Assembly (NCBI RefSeq): GCF_004000805.1 | Contig: NZ_BILY01000019.1 | Coordinates: 52,116-116,115 of the forward strand | DNA: 64,000 nt | From: Paenibacillus glycanilyticus NBRC 16618 | Lineage (GTDB): Bacteria; Bacillota; Bacilli; Paenibacillales; Paenibacillaceae | Reading direction: 5' to 3' | Part shown: positions 59,842 to 64,000 of the stretch, piece by piece | Layout of the letters: every line of letters starts with the position of its first letter | Position numbering within the stretch: the stretch's first letter is position 1 | Notes under the pieces: model-generated | The model's input: the letters and a program-made list of their open reading frames with translations, nothing else | Databases searched by the model: none | What the model was told of the DNA's origin: nothing | Translations under genes and position numbers: made by a program

Positions 59842-60441
59842 TTAAACAAGACCCTGGCGCTTTTTGAATCGGACAGGCTTCTTCGTATGGCGGTTGGCAT
59901 AAGCCGATGCCGCGTAGGAATCCGGCTTCACTCTTGCCAGATACGTTCCCATCCCCTTTACCCGGTCGATCATCTCTTCTACATAAAGCGATGTCTTATT
60001 AATCGTTGGTTCCGTACCTGCGTCGATATCGATAAACAAATCAAGTGAAGCTCCCTGGTAAACGAATGGCAGCAGCACCTCTTCCATCCGCTGGATAGCG
60101 CCATCCACGAAATAATAGGCAACCTCCTGGGACAAAGCCGTCTCCATCGTCAGCTTCTCCTTCAGGGAGGTCAGCTCGCGCGGGACAACAACCTGCCTGT
60201 AACAAGCCCAAGCGCCTTTCCCCATCCGCCGGATAATGATGCCTGTTACGAACTTCGTATATCCGTTAAAACCTTGGCTGTCTGTCCCAATGACAAAATG
60301 ATAAGCCGCCCTTGGATCACTCGCCATAAAATTCAATATGCGATCGTACACCTCATGAATCGTAAGCCTGCTCTCCGTCACGTTCTGGAACCGCAGCTCT
60401 TCCGGAAGAAGGAGCTTGTTACCCGATAAATTTTTTCTCAT
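59842..60441 (-). CDS. RNase H-like YkuK family protein (DUF458)
   Basis: 199 residues. FVIGTDSQGFNGYTKFV and ASLDLFIDIDAGTEPTIN are the family motifs; a retroviral RNase H-like fold with acidic residues is expected, so nuclease activity is possible. The ATG at 60441 (MRKNLSGNKLLLPEEL) follows AGGTGACG; an upstream ATG at 60486 is less likely. Function in bacilli is not established. Confidence 0.82.
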   Translation of the reverse strand: MRKNLSGNKLLLPEELRFQNVTESRLTIHEVYDRILNFMASDPRAAYHFVIGTDSQGFNGYTKFVTGIIIRRMGKGAWACYRQVVVPRELTSLKEKLTMETALSQEVAYYFVDGAIQRMEEVLLPFVYQGASLDLFIDIDAGTEPTINKTSLYVEEMIDRVKGMGTYLARVKPDSYAASAYANRHTKKPVRFKKRQGLV

Positions 60442-60583
60442 CGTCGTCACCTGTACAATGTACATTTCAGCCCTTTCTCTCAGCAATCGCCAAAATCCCG
60501 TTCTTCTATACCATGCCTATGCGAAAGGAGTTGTATATTATTATTAATAGTTATATGATGACAAGCGCGTTTCTGCCTTACCC

Positions 60584-60632
60584 AAAAAAAGAAAAGGCCC
60601 CTAAACCGCGTTGTCTCGCGGCTTAGAGGCCT
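60584..60632 (-). terminator. Terminator after the YqkE-like gene
   Basis: An interrupted AGGCC.CTAA.CCGCG/CGCGG.TTAG.GGCCT stem followed on the minus strand by T-rich sequence (TTTTCTTTTTTT). Confidence 0.8.
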
Positions 60633-60643
60633 CTTCCCTGCTC

Positions 60644-60919
60644 TTATTTATATTTTCGCCAATCCAGCTTGCTGTTCTCCAGCAGATAGCCCATATCGCT
60701 CTCCAGGCGCTTCTGTTCCTTCTTGCGGGCCTCCTCGGCTTCCGTCCGCGCTTTCTGCTTCCGCTGCTCCTCAGCCGCCTTCATCTCGTCAGATTGGGCT
60801 TTAAGCTTTTGCAGCACGTCAGCGCTAAGCATATCCTTTAACGTTGTCCCCTGCTCCTGCTGAGGGCTTGTATTCGCCCTGTGGCTCGCAGCAGGTGCCG
60901 TTCTTTTCTTCTTCGCCAT
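60644..60919 (-). CDS. YqkE family small protein (DUF3886)
   Basis: 91 residues, very Lys/Glu/Ala-rich, with a coiled-coil middle (QSDEMKAAEEQRKQKARTEAEEARKKE) and a C-terminus (LLENSKLDWRKYK) matching B. subtilis YqkE. The ATG follows GTAGGTGAGG. Function unknown. Confidence 0.85.
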   Translation of the reverse strand: MAKKKRTAPAASHRANTSPQQEQGTTLKDMLSADVLQKLKAQSDEMKAAEEQRKQKARTEAEEARKKEQKRLESDMGYLLENSKLDWRKYK

Positions 60920-60939
60920 TTCATCCTCACCTACCGTTC

Positions 60940-62178
60940 TTAAAATGCCCAGTTCCCTTTGCGGAAGATCGGCACGATTGTTCCATCGGCTTTGATGCCG
61001 TCAATATCCATCTCAGCGGATCCAATCATAAAATCAACATGCGTGATGCTGGCATTTACGCCGTTCTCGGCCAGCTCTTCCGGAGACATTTGTTTCCCGC
61101 CTTCGATATTAAACGCATAACCGCTGCCAATTGCCAGATGGTTCGATGCGTTCTCGTCAAACAAAGTATTATAGAACAGAATATTCGATTGCGAAATCGG
61201 CGACTCATGCGGCACAAGCGCAACTTCACCCAAGTAATGCGAGCCTTCGTCTGTATCAACAAGCTTTTGAAGAGTTTCCTGGCCTTGCTCTGCTTCTACC
61301 TTTACGATCCGGCCGGCTTCAAACGTAATCCTGAAGTTATCGATAATATTGCCGCCGTAGCTGAGTGGTTTCGTGCTGGACACATAACCGTTAACCCCGG
61401 TCTTTTGCGGTACCGTAAATACTTCCTCCGTCGGCATGTTAGCCATGAAGGAAACATGGTTCTGGTTTTCGCTGCCTGCGGCAACCCAAATATGCTTATC
61501 CGAAAGCTCGATCGTCATATCCGTACCAGGAGCCGTATAATGCAGCTTTACAAAATGATTCTCATTGAGCGCTTGCGCTTTGGAATGAAGAGTAGCGTTA
61601 TGCTCTTCCCATGCTTTCACCGGGTCTTCCGAGTGGAGGCGTACCGCCTTGAAGATCGCTTCCCATAACTGGTTGACGGCTTCTTCTTCGTTAACGCTCG
61701 GGAATACTTTGGAAGCCCATGCTTTACCGGCCGCGGCTACAACGGTCCAGCTCACTTTATCGGATTGAACCGCTCTGCGGAATGCTTGCAGTCCTTGGCC
61801 AGCAGCCTTTTGGAAGTTGGCAATTCGCTGCGAGTCAATGCCCGACAACAGATCCGGGCTGGAAGAAACGATGGAGATAAATACGGCATTACGCTCAACG
61901 AAGGAATTCCGTTTGGCGGTCTCCCATTCCGGGAAACGGGTAAATACCTCATCGGCAGCCTTCTCGTATTTGAGGCGCGACAAGCTGTCATCCGTCCAAT
62001 CGACATGGACATTGCTTGCTCCAGCCAAATAGGCTTGCTCGGCAACAAGCCGTACAAGGTCAGCTTGATCGATAGCCCCTGTAATAAATACCTCCTGGTT
62101 CTTTTGTACATTAACGCCTACTCGTACGATTAGTTCAGCGTACTTGGTTAAATTGTTAACGAATGCAACGTTTGTCAT
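60940..62178 (-). CDS. M29 family aminopeptidase (AmpS-like)
   Basis: 412 residues. The M29 metallopeptidase signature includes GEVALVPHESPISQSN, TLFDENASNHLAIGSGYAFNI and THVDFMIGSAEMDI, holding the Glu, His and Asp metal ligands. Removes N-terminal residues from peptides in the cytoplasm, with broad specificity in this family. The ATG follows AGAAAGGTGTG. It lies 20 bases before the YqkE-like gene. Confidence 0.92.
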   Translation of the reverse strand: MTNVAFVNNLTKYAELIVRVGVNVQKNQEVFITGAIDQADLVRLVAEQAYLAGASNVHVDWTDDSLSRLKYEKAADEVFTRFPEWETAKRNSFVERNAVFISIVSSSPDLLSGIDSQRIANFQKAAGQGLQAFRRAVQSDKVSWTVVAAAGKAWASKVFPSVNEEEAVNQLWEAIFKAVRLHSEDPVKAWEEHNATLHSKAQALNENHFVKLHYTAPGTDMTIELSDKHIWVAAGSENQNHVSFMANMPTEEVFTVPQKTGVNGYVSSTKPLSYGGNIIDNFRITFEAGRIVKVEAEQGQETLQKLVDTDEGSHYLGEVALVPHESPISQSNILFYNTLFDENASNHLAIGSGYAFNIEGGKQMSPEELAENGVNASITHVDFMIGSAEMDIDGIKADGTIVPIFRKGNWAF

Positions 62179-62359
62179 CGCTCATTCACACCTTTCTAAA
62201 TATGTATAATGACTATTCTTTGCTTCTTGTCCCGGGCGTATTTATTACCCCGGACGAAAAGAATGGAAAATGAAGGTTTTTCGTTTTTCCATACCTCTTT
62301 TTATGTTATTATATAGGAATGTACTCTTGCATAAAAGATTTTCGCACGAAGGAGCTCTT

Positions 62360-62857
62360 ATGTCTAAACTAGGTAGAAATGAACAATGTCACTGCGGCAG
62401 CGGCTTGAAATATAAAAAGTGCTGCATGTCGAAGGACGAACAATCGGCTAGAACAAGCAAAGCCTCCAATGCAATTCGTCATTTTACAGAAGCTGAACTG
62501 GTTCACTTGGTTGACCACGAATCCACGTGGGCTAATCCGCAATATGCAGAACTGGCGCATGAACTTATTGCTTCCATGAAACAGGATTACAAGCCTAACC
62601 ATATCGCAATGGCGGTTATGATCTGGCATGATTTCACGAATATGACGAAACCATCGTATCGCAAATCCGGCGCATTCTGTGCGGCGTTGGAATATATGGT
62701 CTGTGAGGTTACCGAATCCGGTAAGAGCAAAAACGATCTTGCCGAAAAATATGAAGTATCCGCTGCTACGATCACTAAGCGTTATCAGGAGCTTTCCGGC
62801 TTCCTTATGCAGCAGCTGGAGCAAAACGAGCCGACCCCGGAAGCGGTTGCTCAATAA
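62360..62857 (+). CDS. SEC-C motif protein
   Basis: 165 residues; ATG at 62360 (MSKLGRNEQCHCGSG) follows AAGGAGC. The N-terminal SEC-C zinc motif is CHCGSGLKYKKCC (residues 10-22), as in SecA's C-terminal zinc domain. The C-terminal half has a helix-turn-helix-like segment (DLAEKYEVSAATITKRYQEL). Possibly a zinc-binding ribosome- or SecA-associated or regulatory protein; function not known. Confidence 0.82.
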   Translation: MSKLGRNEQCHCGSGLKYKKCCMSKDEQSARTSKASNAIRHFTEAELVHLVDHESTWANPQYAELAHELIASMKQDYKPNHIAMAVMIWHDFTNMTKPSYRKSGAFCAALEYMVCEVTESGKSKNDLAEKYEVSAATITKRYQELSGFLMQQLEQNEPTPEAVAQ

Positions 62858-62860
62858 TCG

Positions 62861-62905
62861 AACAGGCTGTTTCGGACTTTTCATCCGGAACAGCCTGCTT
62901 TTTTT
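62861..62905. terminator. Terminator between the SEC-C gene and the oxidoreductase
   Basis: CAGGCTGTTTCGGA/TCCGGAACAGCCTG stem followed by T7 on the plus strand. Confidence 0.85.
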
Positions 62906-62911
62906 ATGAGC

Positions 62912-63901
62912 TTACTTCTTGTCCGCAGGGTATGCAAGCCCGATCTGGCGGCGTGCCTCGTCCATAATCTCCATGACAACAAGAGAGTTGGCATAGGAGT
63001 TAACCGGCGATTCAAGCTCGCCGCGTTCAATAAGCTCGGCAAAAGCTTGAATCTCGTATACCATGGAATTATCCGCTTGCTGTCTGCTGATGTTCTCTTC
63101 AGGACGCCCGTCACGGTATTGGATCCGAACGCTGGCCGGCTGACTGATTCTCTCGATAACCATATTGCCTTCTTCGCCCTGAATTTCAGCAGGCATATTC
63201 GAATTCGAGATCTTCGAATGCAGCAGGACGGCTTCCATATCCCCGTAATTCAGGATTAGACTGCCCTTGCCGTCCACGCCGGACTCCAGCATAACCGCAC
63301 TAGCCTTGACGCTATCCGGCTTGCCAAACAGCACGACAAGCGGGTATATGCAATATGTTCCGATATCCATCAAGGAGCCGTTCGACAATTCCGGCAGAAA
63401 AGCATTAAGCACTTCTCCTGCTTTGTATTTGTCATAGCGGGAAGAGTACTGGCAGAACGAAGCAAAGAAAGTACGTACCTTGCCAATCTTGTGGAGATTC
63501 TCGCGAACCGCGTCAAAGTTAGGCATCACGGTCGACTTCATGGCTTCCATCAGCAGCACCTTATTCTCCCGCGCCGCTTCGAACATGGCTTGCACTTCAG
63601 CAGCTTTGGAAGCTAGAGGTTTCTCGCAAAGCACATGCTTCCCATGCTTCATAAATGTAATTGCATACTCGGCATGAAGCGAATTCGGGCTTGCTATGTA
63701 AATTGCGTCAATCAGATTGCTTTGCGCCATCTCTTTCAGATCCGTGAAGGTATGAGGAATGCCCTGTGCATCCGCATAAGCCATTGCACGCTCCTCCGTA
63801 CGCGAATATAGCGCCGTTACTTCAACCTTATCTACCTGGCGTGCTGCATTCATAAACGTTTCCGTAATAAAGTTAGAGCCAATAATCCCAATACGCAGCA
63901 T
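62912..63901 (-). CDS. Gfo/Idh/MocA family oxidoreductase
   Basis: 329 residues. The N-terminal NAD(P)-binding fold is IGIIGSNFITETFM (the usual GxGxxG varied to GSNFIT), followed by ASPNSLHAEYAI and GKHVLCEKPLA (EKP motif), then the C-terminal alpha/beta substrate domain. The ATG follows GAAGAGGTGAATTC. Sugar or inositol dehydrogenase activity is typical; the substrate is unknown. Confidence 0.87.
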   Translation of the reverse strand: MLRIGIIGSNFITETFMNAARQVDKVEVTALYSRTEERAMAYADAQGIPHTFTDLKEMAQSNLIDAIYIASPNSLHAEYAITFMKHGKHVLCEKPLASKAAEVQAMFEAARENKVLLMEAMKSTVMPNFDAVRENLHKIGKVRTFFASFCQYSSRYDKYKAGEVLNAFLPELSNGSLMDIGTYCIYPLVVLFGKPDSVKASAVMLESGVDGKGSLILNYGDMEAVLLHSKISNSNMPAEIQGEEGNMVIERISQPASVRIQYRDGRPEENISRQQADNSMVYEIQAFAELIERGELESPVNSYANSLVVMEIMDEARRQIGLAYPADKK

Positions 63902-63926
63902 AAGAATTCACCTCTTCATCTTTAAG

Positions 63927-63946
63927 TTGTCCATAATTGTCCATAA
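63927..63946. repeat. Tandem 10-bp repeat upstream of the oxidoreductase gene
   Basis: TTGTCCATAA occurs twice without a gap, about 26-45 bases before the oxidoreductase start. It could be an operator or promoter element; no function can be assigned. Confidence 0.5.
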
Positions 63947-63949
63947 ACT

Positions 63950-63988
63950 AAAAAAAGCCGGCCCTACGTACCAAGTACGTCTGCTGAC
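63950..63988 (-). terminator. Terminator of a gene beyond the right edge
   Basis: On the minus strand a stem with the core ACGTAC/GTACGT and outer GTCAGC/GCCGGC (one mismatch) is followed by T7. It marks the end of an upstream minus-strand gene outside the window. Confidence 0.6.
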
Positions 63989-64000
63989 TCCAATGAATTG

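Overview
The window comes from a spore-forming member of the Bacillales, most likely Paenibacillus or a close relative. The evidence is the gene order thiL-tsaE-tsaB-rimI-tsaD ... ydiF ... moaC ... tatA-tatC (the B. subtilis ydi block), T-box leaders, a YyaC-type spore protein, a comQXPA quorum-sensing locus and strong AGGAGG ribosome binding sites, with many TTG/GTG starts. There are no rRNA or tRNA genes, insertion sequences, phage genes or CRISPR arrays.

Layout. 1-6.4 kb: glycogen and alpha-glucan genes (truncated GH13 glycosidase, glgA, glgB, divergent glgC). The glgB/glgC gap holds three tandem hairpin repeats whose stems covary. 6.4-12.7 kb: tatC, tatA, molybdopterin genes, moaC, 5-formyl-THF cyclo-ligase, the ABC-F protein YdiF and a small membrane protein. 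12.9-18.2 kb: a complete comQXPA operon, including a 57-codon comX ending in Trp-Gly, preceded by an orphan ABC ATPase and a 72-residue protein. 18.4-18.7 kb: a dense cluster of DnaA boxes. 18.7-21.1 kb: leuA behind two tandem leucine T-boxes with different specifier codons (CTG and CTT). 21.1-25.0 kb: tsaD-rimI-tsaB-tsaE-thiL (t6A tRNA modification and thiamine). 25-34 kb: YitT protein, a degenerate HD-GYP protein beside a GGDEF protein, a methyltransferase, hydrolases, YyaC and small conserved proteins. 34.3-39.2 kb: galK-galE-galT with a divergent AraC regulator. 39-48 kb: FAD oxidoreductase, stress protein, CorA-like transporter, thrS with a threonine T-box, two lipase-like hydrolases and a GH26-like protein. 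48.3-52.4 kb: the efeO-efeB-efeU iron-uptake operon with a Fur box inside its promoter. 52.6-64 kb: SDR, papain-like hydrolase, the AT-rich peptide locus, phosphatase, YkuK-like protein, M29 aminopeptidase, SEC-C protein and a Gfo/Idh/MocA oxidoreductase.

The most unusual part is 54.4-58.8 kb. A class I isoprenoid-synthase-fold enzyme with two Asp-rich motifs is followed by two NHLP-type (nitrile-hydratase-leader-like) small proteins. Each ends in a 14-residue tail of the pattern SxMK...E(I/F)P(A/T)W with a C-terminal tryptophan. Both have the same promoter block, and a sensor kinase with no response regulator lies convergent to them. Because ComQ (same fold) prenylates a Trp near the C-terminus of ComX, this looks like a second, undescribed Trp-prenylated peptide system built on a RiPP leader. 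That function is inferred from architecture only.

Links between modules: EfeB carries a twin-arginine signal and could be a client of the TatA/TatC encoded here. The leuA and thrS leaders tie both genes to charging of their cognate tRNAs. The DnaA-box cluster lies in the interval between tsaD (gcp) and ydiF, into which the com operon and leuA appear to have been inserted relative to B. subtilis.
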